From IMG/VR virus record IMGVR_UViG_3300032753_001470, positions 1 to 25,636 of that record: 25,636 nucleotides of DNA; one strand, 5' to 3'. Below the pieces are notes generated by a model that worked only from the letters and a program-made list of their open reading frames with translations, had not been told where the DNA came from and ran no database searches. This document shows, piece by piece, positions 6,857 to 13,876 of this stretch (its first letter is position 1; every line of letters begins with the position of its first letter). Origin of the DNA: a virus. A program made the position numbers and the translations under genes.

Positions 6857-6863
6857 CTAAATA
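6857..6863 (+). promoter_or_regulatory. Late-type promoter motif CTAAATA
   Basis: CTAAATA, one base off ATAAATA. Its predicted start near 6870 precedes CAGGAG (6873-6878) and the ATG at 6887, so here the spacing suits a working late promoter with a normal leader. Confidence 0.5.
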
Positions 6864-6886
6864 TACTATAAACAGGAGTAGGCAAA

Positions 6887-7576
6887 ATGGCCGGATCAGG
6901 ATACCAACAAGATAAGAATCAGTTAACTCAGGGAATTTACCAAGTTACTGTTAATACTAATACAAACTTTGCAACCACTGGAACAGCTGGCGGCGGCGTA
7001 AACCCATATGATTGGGATAGTTCAAACTATACTAATACCAGTAGCATGAGCGCCGCACAAGCGTTACTTCTAGCACAAGGAAACTTGCGTTGGGAACGTG
7101 TTGTAGAAGCACTTTCAGGCATAGCAGATTGCCGTATTTTAGACGTAGTTGTTACTGGTGCAACAAACGGTACTGATGCTACTGCACAAAATACACAAGT
7201 TGTTTTCACTGTAGAATTTGACCGTGATGCGTTTGTTCTAGGCGAATGGAACAAATATCTAGCTAGCCAAAGTTCATCAGCTAACGGTACATTTACTAAC
7301 AGCGATGGTACAGTTTACACAGCCTACAATAGTTTGAATTCTACTGGTACTGCTATTAACACAACAGCATTGGCAATTACAGATATTGTTACCACTGCTA
7401 TTGCAACTGGTGGAACAACAGGATGGTATAAAACTTATCGTGTTTGGAATCCAGCTCAAACTGGTGACTCACAAGTTAAAGTTACTATTACTCAACCAGC
7501 TACGCCAGCACAAATTTATGCTAACGTATCAACATCGCAATTAGCTGGAACAACTCTAGCAGGAACTCCGCTATAA
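6887..7576 (+). CDS. Probable phage structural protein
   Basis: A 229-residue protein rich in Thr, Ser, Asn, Ala and Gly, without signal peptide or membrane segment. It starts MAGSGYQQDKNQL and contains a helix-rich SMSAAQALLLAQGNLRWERVVEALS followed by beta-like repeats with VVFTVEFDRDAFVLGEW and YKTYRVWNP. Composition and the late-type motif with its own leader suggest a virion protein. A good CAGGAG ribosome site precedes it, and a strong hairpin follows its stop. I cannot name the family. Confidence 0.7.
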   Translation: MAGSGYQQDKNQLTQGIYQVTVNTNTNFATTGTAGGGVNPYDWDSSNYTNTSSMSAAQALLLAQGNLRWERVVEALSGIADCRILDVVVTGATNGTDATAQNTQVVFTVEFDRDAFVLGEWNKYLASQSSSANGTFTNSDGTVYTAYNSLNSTGTAINTTALAITDIVTTAIATGGTTGWYKTYRVWNPAQTGDSQVKVTITQPATPAQIYANVSTSQLAGTTLAGTPL

Positions 7577-7587
7577 AATAATTGAAC

Positions 7588-7615
7588 AAATAAGGACTTG
7601 CAAAAGTCCTTATTT
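7588..7615 (+). terminator. Perfect 12-bp hairpin with GCAA tetraloop
   Basis: AAATAAGGACTT (7588-7599), GCAA loop of the stable GNRA class, AAGTCCTTATTT (7604-7615). It follows the structural-gene stop by 11 nt. The T-rich 3' arm could serve as a weak terminator, but there is no separate T-run. It overlaps the promoter for the next gene. Confidence 0.6.
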
Positions 7616-7625
7616 CAAGTATAAT
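7598..7625 (+). promoter_or_regulatory. Sigma70-type promoter overlapping the hairpin
   Basis: TTGCAA (7598-7603), 16 bp, TATAAT (7620-7625). The ATG at 7632 is only 6 nt beyond the -10 box, so transcripts from it would be leaderless or nearly so. Confidence 0.45.
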
Positions 7626-7631
7626 TACAGG

Positions 7632-8882
7632 ATGATACTAGCTTACTTACTCTTACTAACTGGTTTAACAATTTCGGCGGTCGCTATTTACTACTCTGTA
7701 GTAGGTTTGACCGCTATTTTTTCCGCGGCTGTTATTCCCATTATGATTATGGGTTCGGCTTTGGAAATTGGTAAACTTGTCTGCGCCTCTTGGTTAAAAG
7801 CCAATTGGGAACGTGCTCCACGTTTCATGAAAATCTACATGACTATAGCAGTCGTAGTATTGATGCTTATTACATCAATGGGCATTTTTGGATTCCTTTC
7901 AAAAGCCCACAATGACCAAAATTTAGTGTCAGGTGATGTTCAATCTAAATTGGCAATATATGATGAAAAGATCAAAACAGCCAAAGAAAATATTGAAAGT
8001 GACCGTAAACAACTTAAACAGATGGACGAAGCTGTTGATCAAATCTTAGCTCGTTCAACCACAGAAGGCGGAGCAGACAAGGCCAATGCTGTACGTAAAA
8101 GTCAGCAACGAGATCGCAGTTCACTTGCCAAAGATATCGAATCTAATCAAAAGGTCATTGCTGATCTTAACGAACAGTCGGCACCAATCCGAGCAGAGAA
8201 TCGTAAAGTGGAAGCTGAAGTTGGTCCTATCAAGTATATTGCGGCATTCATATACGGTGCAAATCCAGATGCATCATTACTTGAAAGTGCAGTAACATGG
8301 ATCATTATAATGATTGTTATAGTGTTTGACCCACTAGCAGTTATTATGTTACTTGCTAGCCAAATGACTTTTGCATGGGCGAGAGAACAAAAAGAAGAAG
8401 AACATCCTACTATTGCCGAATTAGATACCTTTGTTGGAGAAAAGCCAACCAAAGAAGAATTGGAACAAATAACAGATCCAGAAGCTCCTCCATTAGAAGA
8501 AAAGGTTGAAGTAAAACCTGCTCCAATGGTATCAACAGTAGTTCCGATGGAAGAAATTGTTTTACCTACAGTAGTTACACAATTTGCCCTGCCGGATGTT
8601 GAAGTTCCAGATACTCCAGTTACAGAAGAAGAAGCTAGCGAGTTAGAAAAATGGAACAAGATGATTGAAGAAGCAGAACGTCAACTTGCCCAAGAAATAG
8701 AAAAAGAACAAGAAGCTAAAGTAGAAGAAAGCACAGTTGAAGAACGTGTTGCTCGTGGTGAAACTTATATTAATAACGAAGGCGATGAAGTATCTGCTAT
8801 CGACGACGAATCCGAAGAATCAAAAAAAAAGACGTACATGATGAAGGATTCGGAGGGAAATTCTATAACAATGAGCAGGTAA
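7632..8882 (+). CDS. Four-span membrane protein with coiled coil and acidic tail
   Basis: A 416-residue protein. Hydrophobic segments lie at about 2-22, 24-47, 67-90 and 221-246. Between the third and fourth is a charged coiled coil (95-195, with KAHNDQNLVSGDVQSKL and QQRDRSSLAKDIESNQ). After the last span an acidic, Pro- and Glu-rich tail runs to the end. The family is a conserved unknown of T4-like aquatic phages as far as I recall. Near its end the A9 run at 8822-8830 contains A_AAA_AAG; a -1 shift there would replace the last 16 residues with 42 others and stop at 8959, giving 442 residues. Confidence 0.82.
   Translation: MILAYLLLLTGLTISAVAIYYSVVGLTAIFSAAVIPIMIMGSALEIGKLVCASWLKANWERAPRFMKIYMTIAVVVLMLITSMGIFGFLSKAHNDQNLVSGDVQSKLAIYDEKIKTAKENIESDRKQLKQMDEAVDQILARSTTEGGADKANAVRKSQQRDRSSLAKDIESNQKVIADLNEQSAPIRAENRKVEAEVGPIKYIAAFIYGANPDASLLESAVTWIIIMIVIVFDPLAVIMLLASQMTFAWAREQKEEEHPTIAELDTFVGEKPTKEELEQITDPEAPPLEEKVEVKPAPMVSTVVPMEEIVLPTVVTQFALPDVEVPDTPVTEEEASELEKWNKMIEEAERQLAQEIEKEQEAKVEESTVEERVARGETYINNEGDEVSAIDDESEESKKKTYMMKDSEGNSITMSR
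8822..8831 (+). other. Candidate -1 frameshift site (A_AAA_AAG)
   Basis: The zero-frame codons TCA AAA AAA AAG contain A_AAA_AAG at 8825-8831, the same heptamer used by E. coli dnaX. The -1 frame then stays open to TGA at 8957-8959, overlapping the next start as ATGA. A 7-bp pairing, CGAATCC (8807-8813) with GGATTCG (8846-8852), encloses the site. A missing A in the assembly would give the same picture. Confidence 0.5.
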
Positions 8883-8955
8883 TTGGCTATATACAAAATG
8901 CAGAACAGATGAATTCTGATGCACTTTGGTCCAAACTTAACAAAAGAATGACAGT

Positions 8956-9375
8956 ATGAATTTAGGAAAAATAACACTAATTACCCCACCTGATAAATTG
9001 TTCAATAATACTCTAAGTTACTTGCTAGTACAACCAAGCAACTTTATTAAAGAACAGTTTCAAACAATTTTAAGTCAAAGTATAGATGACTTGAATATAT
9101 TCATATACGACCATGACGATACTGACATTAGTTGGTTACTAAGTGTAGCAAGCCAAGCTCATGGTATTATTATTGATGTAGACAACTGTGATCCTATGAC
9201 ACACAAGTTTATATCATTTTTGCTAGCCGAGCCAAACGTCTTTTATATTACCAAAGATGAAACAACTCCTTACAATCTAATCAGCAAAAATCGAATTTAT
9301 GATTTGGATTGGATTGTAGCAAAAATACATGACTCCGAAGAGGAAGATAACGATAATGATCCACAAGAAGACTAG
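8956..9375 (+). CDS. Conserved phage protein of unknown function
   Basis: A 139-residue soluble protein with alternating strands and helices: KITLITPPDKLF, FIYDHDDTDISWLLSVASQAHGIIIDVDN and VFYITKDE. This order looks like a small Rossmann-like or receiver-like fold, without a recognisable nucleotide loop. The C-terminus is strongly acidic (DSEEEDNDNDPQED). Its ATG overlaps the TGA of the -1 frame of the preceding gene, and its end overlaps the bS21 gene by 20 nt. The function is unknown. Confidence 0.75.
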   Translation: MNLGKITLITPPDKLFNNTLSYLLVQPSNFIKEQFQTILSQSIDDLNIFIYDHDDTDISWLLSVASQAHGIIIDVDNCDPMTHKFISFLLAEPNVFYITKDETTPYNLISKNRIYDLDWIVAKIHDSEEEDNDNDPQED

Positions 9376-9589
9376 AGGCACTGGAGTAACGGTCAAAGAC
9401 GGCGAGAATATCAATCAAGCCCTACGCCGTTTCAAACGTAAAATGGACGATTCCAAAAAATTGGACGATTTACGTGCCAAAGAGTTTTATGAAAAACCCA
9501 CCACTGAACGCAAACGTAAGAAGGGTGCGGCCAAAGCTCGTTGGAATAAAAAACTCCGTGACCAACAATTACCACCAAAACTCTATTGA
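9356..9589 (+). CDS. rpsU: Ribosomal protein bS21
   Basis: A 77-residue basic protein with the bS21 hallmark: VTVKDGENINQALRRFKRK (about 11-29), followed by a long charged helix with FYEKPTTERKRKKGAAKAR. bS21 sits in the 30S platform near the anti-Shine-Dalgarno and helps initiation. Phage copies are known from pelagiphages and huge phages and are thought to replace the host protein and favour viral messages. The ATG at 9356 is used because the matching N-terminus begins there; it lies inside the preceding gene. Its TGA is inside the -35 box of the following promoter. Confidence 0.95.
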   Translation: MIHKKTRGTGVTVKDGENINQALRRFKRKMDDSKKLDDLRAKEFYEKPTTERKRKKGAAKARWNKKLRDQQLPPKLY

Positions 9590-9614
9590 CATTTGATATA
9601 ATATCTGTTATAAT
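9586..9614 (+). promoter_or_regulatory. Consensus extended sigma70 promoter
   Basis: Perfect TTGACA (9586-9591), 17 bp, perfect TATAAT (9609-9614) with the extended TG (TGTTATAAT). The bS21 stop TGA (9587-9589) lies in the -35 box. It drives the exonuclease-mazG pair. Confidence 0.88.
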
Positions 9615-9643
9615 TTAAGTTAACTAGTAAAGAAAGAACTTAA

Positions 9644-10228
9644 ATGGCAAAAACAGATATTATGATCGATTTAGAAACTCTGGCGACATCAACCGATGCC
9701 GCCATTCTTACGATTGGCGCAGTGAAATTCGATCCGCTTGGCAAAGATGTAGAGGAGCCCGATATGGATTCTCTTTATCTTAGAGTAGATTTGGATAGTT
9801 GTGATGAAATTGGACTAGTAACAAACGACGATACTATTGAGTGGTGGAGTAAACAAGATCCTGCCGCACAAGCAGAAGCATTTAGTGAAGTTGACCGCAT
9901 ACACATTAGAGATGCCTTTGAGCAATTATATAAATTTTGCTGGGGCGCAAAACGTGTTTGGTCCAACGGTAGTGTGTTCGATATTATGATTTGTGAACAC
10001 GTATATAAAAAGATTGGCAAAGCCATTCCTTGGCAGTTTTGGCAAATTAGAGATGTGCGTACTATTTTTGATTTAGGAATTAACCCAAATCGTCCACCAG
10101 TACTAAAACATCATGCATTAGAAGATGCATGGAATCAGGCAGTAGGCGTTCAGAATGTCTACAATACATTACGCACTTCGACTACATACGAAGGCAAGAT
10201 GATAACACCATTTGCAAATCAGAGGTAA
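9644..10228 (+). CDS. DEDDh 3'-5' exonuclease
   Basis: A 194-residue DnaQ-fold nuclease. The acidic pair DLETL sits at 9-11 (D9, E11), a further Asp is at D113 in NGSVFD, and the last motif is KHHALEDA with H157 and D161, forming a DEDDh set. The length and the NDDTIEWWSKQDPAA segment match the Rv2179c-like exoribonuclease family (DUF5051), which includes many T4-like phage proteins and resembles T4 DexA. It degrades RNA or single-stranded DNA from the 3' end, perhaps host transcripts. It has its own consensus promoter and is followed by mazG after 1 nt. Confidence 0.9.
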   Translation: MAKTDIMIDLETLATSTDAAILTIGAVKFDPLGKDVEEPDMDSLYLRVDLDSCDEIGLVTNDDTIEWWSKQDPAAQAEAFSEVDRIHIRDAFEQLYKFCWGAKRVWSNGSVFDIMICEHVYKKIGKAIPWQFWQIRDVRTIFDLGINPNRPPVLKHHALEDAWNQAVGVQNVYNTLRTSTTYEGKMITPFANQR

Positions 10229-10229
10229 T

Positions 10230-10520
10230 ATGAACGAAAGAGAAAGAGAAGTAATGAACATTCTTTCAGAGGAATGTGCAGAAGTTATTCAGGCAATTAG
10301 TAAATGTCACAGATTCGGTTTAGATAATTTTAAACCAGGAAAGCCTAAAACTAACAGAGGACATTTAGAAGAAGAACTTGGCGACTTGCTAGCCATGATT
10401 GATATTCTAGTGGACATGCAGGTTGTAGATTTAGATACACTAGAAACTGCAAAAATAGCAAAAATTGAAAAACTAAAAAAATGGTCAAATATTTTCGCAG
10501 ATTTGACCGACGAGGCATAA
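10230..10520 (+). CDS. mazG: MazG-like nucleotide pyrophosphohydrolase
   Basis: A 96-residue all-alpha NTP pyrophosphohydrolase. The metal-binding pattern EExxE (14-18, SEECAEVIQA) and ExxD (49-52, EEELGDLLAMID) is intact. Such enzymes cleave NTPs to NMP and pyrophosphate; phage MazG is common in cyanophages and related myoviruses and is proposed to adjust nucleotide or alarmone pools. The ATG at 10230 follows AGAGGTAAT and begins 1 nt after the exonuclease gene. Its TAA stop is embedded in the ATAAATA motif before dnaK. Confidence 0.9.
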   Translation: MNEREREVMNILSEECAEVIQAISKCHRFGLDNFKPGKPKTNRGHLEEELGDLLAMIDILVDMQVVDLDTLETAKIAKIEKLKKWSNIFADLTDEA

Positions 10521-10523
10521 ATA
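10517..10523 (+). promoter_or_regulatory. Late-type promoter motif before dnaK
   Basis: ATAAATA at 10517-10523, with the mazG stop TAA (10518-10520) inside it. A start 6 nt downstream would fall at 10529, exactly where the sequence shared with the hsp20 leader begins. Confidence 0.55.
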
Positions 10524-10528
10524 AATTT

Positions 10529-10583
10529 GTAGAGCGCCGTAAAGGGCCTACAAATTTACTTGCTTAATTATAAGGAGAAAATT
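10529..10583 (+). ncRNA. dnaK leader RNA element (copy 1)
   Basis: A 5'-terminal stem-loop closed by GTAG (10529-10532) and CTAC (10548-10551), with an inner GCC/GGC helix. In the DNA the outer repeat extends to 10 bp (AAATTTGTAG / CTACAAATTT). Then come CTTGCTTAATTATAAGGAG and the ATG. CTTA pairs with TAAG across ATTA, covering part of the ribosome site. A second copy precedes hsp20. Confidence 0.65.
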
Positions 10584-12491
10584 ATGAGCAAAATCATCGG
10601 TATCGATTTGGGTACAACAAACAGTTGCGTAGCTATCCTAGAAAATGGAGTAGCAAAAGTTATTGAAAATAGCGAAGGCGCACGTACAACACCATCAATC
10701 ATTGCATACACAAAGGACGAGATCCTAGTAGGTGCAACAGCAAAACGACAAGCAGTCACAAATCCAAAGAACACAATTTACGCGGCCAAGCGTCTTATTG
10801 GACGTAAGTTTGAAGAACAGGCTGTGCAAAAGGACATCGATTTGATGCCTTACAAGATTGTCAAAGCAGACAATGGCGATGCATGGATCGAAGCGAATGA
10901 CCAAAAACTAGCACCACAACAAGTGTCTGCTGAAGTACTTCGCAAAATGAAAAAGACTGCTGAAGACTATCTTGGACACGAAGTGACACAAGCAGTTATT
11001 ACTGTACCAGCTTACTTTAACGATAGTCAACGTCAAGCTACCAAGGATGCAGGACGTATTGCTGGCTTAGAAGTTCTACGTATCATTAACGAGCCAACAG
11101 CGGCCGCACTAGCATATGGTGTTGATAAAGAATCCAAGAAAGACCGTAAAATTGCCGTATACGACTTAGGTGGTGGTACATTTGATATTTCCATCATTGA
11201 AATCGCTAACCTAGACGGAGACAAGCAAATCGAAGTATTGTCAACAAACGGTGATACATTCCTAGGCGGTGAAGACTTTGACCAAGCTATCATGGACTAC
11301 TTGGTAGATGAGTTTAAGAAAGATTCAGGAATGGATCTAAAAACAGACGTGCTAGCATTGCAACGTTTGAAAGAAGCCGCAGAAAAGGCTAAGATTGAAT
11401 TGTCATCAAGTCAATCTACTAGCGTTAACTTGCCATACATTACAGCAGATGCAAGTGGTCCAAAACACATGAACGTTACTATCAGCCGTGCTAAGTTTGA
11501 AGCAATGGTTGAAGGCTTAATTGCTCGTTCAATTGAGCCATGTAAAGTAGCTATGGCAGATGCTAAAGTTACAGCCGCAGACATTGACGAAGTTATCCTA
11601 GTCGGTGGACAAACACGTATGCCTAAAGTACAAGAAGCAGTTGAGAAACTATTCGGTAAGGCTCCACGTAAAGACGTTAACCCAGACGAAGCTGTAGCCG
11701 CAGGTGCCGCAGTACAAGGCGCTGTGTTAGCAGGTGATAAGACAGACGTATTGTTGTTAGACGTAACTCCATTGACATTAGGTATTGAAACAATGGGTGG
11801 TGTGTTTACTAAGCTAATTGCTAAGAACACAACAATCCCAACTAAACACTCACAAGTTTTCTCAACAGCAGAAGACAACCAACCAGCTGTAACTGTCAAA
11901 GTTGCACAAGGTGAACGTGATTTGTTTAGATACAACAAATTACTAGGCGAATTCAACTTAGAAGGTATTGACCCAGCACCACGTGGTGTTCCACAAGTTG
12001 AAATTACTCTAGACATTGATGCTAACGGTATCTTGAATGTAAGTGCCAAAGATAAAAACACTGGCAAAGAAAACAAGATTACCATCAAATCTGATTCGGG
12101 ATTAACAGAAGCTGAGATCCAACGCATGGTTCGTGAAGCAGAAGAAAACGCAGAATCAGACAAGAAGCAGGCAGAATTGATCAATGCTCGTAATAATGCT
12201 GAAGGTACTACACACAGTATCAAAAAGGATTATGACAAGTATAAAGATCAATTGACTGAAGATGAGCGTACTAAATTCGAAGATGCAGTCAAATCAATCG
12301 AAGAGGCTTGCAAAGGCGAAGATAAGGAAGCAATCGATAAGTCAGTTCAAACTTTCTTTGAGGCCGCTGGTCCAGTAATGGCTAAGAAACAAGCCGCTGA
12401 ATCAACAACAGCAGAAACTCCAGCTCAATCAGCTGAAGGCCAAACTGTTGATGCTAGCTTCACAGAAGTTGACAATAAAGAAGAGAAGTAA
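10584..12491 (+). CDS. dnaK: DnaK (Hsp70) chaperone, full length
   Basis: A complete 635-residue DnaK, close to the usual 638. The ATPase motifs are present: [10 protein letters not shown] at the start, [10 protein letters not shown] near 195 and [10 protein letters not shown] near 340. The interdomain linker [15 protein letters not shown], the beta substrate-binding domain and the helical lid all follow; the end is [11 protein letters not shown]. It refolds and transfers client proteins in the cytoplasm with DnaJ and GrpE, which must come from the host because neither is here. The sequence resembles betaproteobacterial DnaK. Start at ATG 10584 follows AAGGAG. Full-length DnaK is rare in phages; it may aid virion folding or Fe-S transfer. 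Confidence 0.98.
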   Translation: MSKIIGIDLGTTNSCVAILENGVAKVIENSEGARTTPSIIAYTKDEILVGATAKRQAVTNPKNTIYAAKRLIGRKFEEQAVQKDIDLMPYKIVKADNGDAWIEANDQKLAPQQVSAEVLRKMKKTAEDYLGHEVTQAVITVPAYFNDSQRQATKDAGRIAGLEVLRIINEPTAAALAYGVDKESKKDRKIAVYDLGGGTFDISIIEIANLDGDKQIEVLSTNGDTFLGGEDFDQAIMDYLVDEFKKDSGMDLKTDVLALQRLKEAAEKAKIELSSSQSTSVNLPYITADASGPKHMNVTISRAKFEAMVEGLIARSIEPCKVAMADAKVTAADIDEVILVGGQTRMPKVQEAVEKLFGKAPRKDVNPDEAVAAGAAVQGAVLAGDKTDVLLLDVTPLTLGIETMGGVFTKLIAKNTTIPTKHSQVFSTAEDNQPAVTVKVAQGERDLFRYNKLLGEFNLEGIDPAPRGVPQVEITLDIDANGILNVSAKDKNTGKENKITIKSDSGLTEAEIQRMVREAEENAESDKKQAELINARNNAEGTTHSIKKDYDKYKDQLTEDERTKFEDAVKSIEEACKGEDKEAIDKSVQTFFEAAGPVMAKKQAAESTTAETPAQSAEGQTVDASFTEVDNKEEK

Positions 12492-12497
12492 TATAAT
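12469..12497 (+). promoter_or_regulatory. Consensus sigma70 promoter inside dnaK 3' end, for hsp20
   Basis: Perfect TTGACA (12469-12474), 17 bp, perfect TATAAT (12492-12497). The -35 box lies within dnaK codons. The predicted start near 12504-12505 coincides with the first base of the leader element shared with dnaK. Confidence 0.85.
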
Positions 12498-12504
12498 TAA
12501 AAAC

Positions 12505-12559
12505 GTAGGGTGCCGATGGTCGGGGCCTACAAATTCTTGCTTAATATAAGGAGATAAAA
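12505..12559 (+). ncRNA. hsp20 leader RNA element (copy 2)
   Basis: Stem GTAGG (12505-12509) with CCTAC (12526-12530), inner stem CCGA/TCGG, then CTTGCTTAATATAAGGAG before the ATG at 12560. It shares GGGCCTACAAATT, CTTGCTTAAT and ATAAGGAGA with copy 1 while the apical loop differs. CTTA pairs with TAAG across ATA, again masking the ribosome site. Confidence 0.65.
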
Positions 12560-12982
12560 ATGCAATTAAGAGCAATAGACCCAGCACACTTAGCTAACCT
12601 AAGTAGAGCACTAGTAGGATTTGATCATATTTTCAATCAACACCTACAAACAACAAATGGAAACTATCCTCCACACAACATCGTGAAATATAGTGATAGC
12701 GAATATGCTATTGAAATAGCAGTCGCAGGTTTCAGTAAACCTGAAATCACAGTAGAAGTAGATCAAGATCAATTGATTGTAAAAGGCAAAAAAGCCGAAA
12801 CAACAGATTCAAGTGTTCAGTATCTACATCGTGGACTTGCTAGCCGTGATTTCGAGCAAACTTATACACTTGCCGAATACATGGAAGTTAAGGATGCAGA
12901 AGTTAAGGACGGTATGCTGATTATCAATATCGAGCGTATTGTGCCAGATGCGTTGCAACCACGTAGCATTACAATTAAATAA
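12560..12982 (+). CDS. hsp20: Small heat-shock protein Hsp20 (IbpA-like)
   Basis: A 140-residue alpha-crystallin protein. The domain spans about 35-130 with YAIEIAVAGFSKPEITVEV and the closing motif KDGMLIINIERI; the tail has the I-x-I anchor (SITIK) used for oligomer assembly. Its N-terminal part is like IbpA. It holds unfolding proteins for DnaK to refold. Hsp20 genes are a hallmark of T4-like cyanophages and relatives. Here it follows dnaK, has a consensus promoter and carries the dnaK-type leader element, so the two chaperones are likely coregulated. Confidence 0.95.
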   Translation: MQLRAIDPAHLANLSRALVGFDHIFNQHLQTTNGNYPPHNIVKYSDSEYAIEIAVAGFSKPEITVEVDQDQLIVKGKKAETTDSSVQYLHRGLASRDFEQTYTLAEYMEVKDAEVKDGMLIINIERIVPDALQPRSITIK

Positions 12983-12988
12983 TCAACC

Positions 12989-13006
12989 GGGGGAGGCAAC
13001 TCCCCC
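12989..13006 (+). terminator. GC-rich 7-bp hairpin with GCAA tetraloop
   Basis: GGGGGAG (12989-12995), GCAA, CTCCCCC (13000-13006), between hsp20 and clpS. It is very stable but lacks a T-run, so it may be an mRNA stabiliser or processing barrier rather than a true terminator. A second GCAA hairpin is at 7588-7615. Confidence 0.6.
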
Positions 13007-13025
13007 ACTTATAGAAAGAGAAAAA

Positions 13026-13328
13026 ATGCCAACTACAGATATCCAACTAGACGAAAAAGTTAAAGTAACTATTACAGAACCAAAGCGTTGGAAAGTTATT
13101 TTGTTGAACGATGACAGTACTCCTATGGAATTTGTCATTTCGTTGTTAATGGAAGTTTTTAAACACAATCAAAACTCTGCCCAGGATATCATGTTACAAG
13201 TGCATGAAACTGGAAGTGGAATCGCCGGTATCTATAGTTTTGAAATTGCTGAAGCTAAGGCTGTTGATGCAACTAATCTAGCTCGCAATAACAACCACCC
13301 ATTACAAATTAAATTGGAAGAAGAATGA
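13026..13328 (+). CDS. clpS: ClpS adaptor of the ClpAP protease
   Basis: A 100-residue ClpS with a short N-terminal extension and the core WKVILLNDDSTPMEFV (22-37), including the substrate-pocket N28, D29 and M34, then H60 in the VHETGSGIAGIYSFEIAEAK helix. It delivers N-degron substrates to ClpA. ClpA and ClpP come from the host. By supplying its own adaptor the phage could redirect host proteolysis. The start at 13026 follows an AGAAAGAGA ribosome site; its TGA overlaps the next ATG as ATGA. Confidence 0.95.
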   Translation: MPTTDIQLDEKVKVTITEPKRWKVILLNDDSTPMEFVISLLMEVFKHNQNSAQDIMLQVHETGSGIAGIYSFEIAEAKAVDATNLARNNNHPLQIKLEEE

Positions 13329-13876
13329 GCCTAAGAGAATTAACTAAGGAAGCACACACCAACGCAGAGCGTCAAGAGTTTGTAAAGATTCTCTTTAGTG
13401 GTACAATCAATCCTAAGCTCTATGCTACATACTTAAAAAATCAACATCCAATGTATGAAATTTTAGAAGTATGTGCAATGCCTCACCAAATTCTACATGG
13501 ACTACCAGACATTCGTCGTGCCCCTGCAATCCTAGCAGATTTCCAGGAACTATGGAAAGACGAAGATGGTGAAGTAGAACTACTACCTATTACAAACAAA
13601 TATATCAAATATATTTTAAGCATTAAAGACGATCCTAAGAAATTAATGGCACACATTTATGTTCGCCATATGGGAGATTTAGCTGGCGGACAAATGATTG
13701 CTAAACGTGTTCCAGGCAAAGGTCGTTATTATAAATTTGAAAACCCAGAAGAGTTAAAGGAAGCCATCCGTGCTAAAATTGACGATAGTATGGCCGACGA
13801 AGCAAAAGTATGCTTTGAGTACGCTACAGAATTTTTTAAGCAGATGATGGATCATGTTGAATACACCGACGAGTAA
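13325..13876 (+). CDS. Heme oxygenase (biliverdin-forming)
   Basis: A 183-residue all-helical protein of the HO-1 type. It has LRELTKEAHTNAE with the proximal heme ligand H11, and the distal-helix motif GDLAGGQ (117-123, usually GDLSGGQ) followed by the KRVPGKGRYYKFE segment. It opens heme to biliverdin, CO and iron. It overlaps clpS by ATGA and the bilin reductase by 23 nt, so the heme-to-bilin pair is translationally coupled. Phage ho genes occur in cyanophages and in marine viruses with pcyX. The product could feed the next enzyme or free iron for the phage Fe-S genes. Confidence 0.93.
   Translation: MSLRELTKEAHTNAERQEFVKILFSGTINPKLYATYLKNQHPMYEILEVCAMPHQILHGLPDIRRAPAILADFQELWKDEDGEVELLPITNKYIKYILSIKDDPKKLMAHIYVRHMGDLAGGQMIAKRVPGKGRYYKFENPEELKEAIRAKIDDSMADEAKVCFEYATEFFKQMMDHVEYTDE

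Noticed and set aside
8147-8659. A 170-codon minus-strand frame
   Set aside because: It lies wholly opposite the membrane-protein gene and is Ser/Thr-rich low-complexity sequence expected from the antisense of Glu-rich codons.
11411-12223. A 270-codon open frame on the minus strand opposite dnaK
   Set aside because: It mirrors the codon pattern of dnaK, has no ribosome site or recognisable domain, and every supported gene here is on the + strand.
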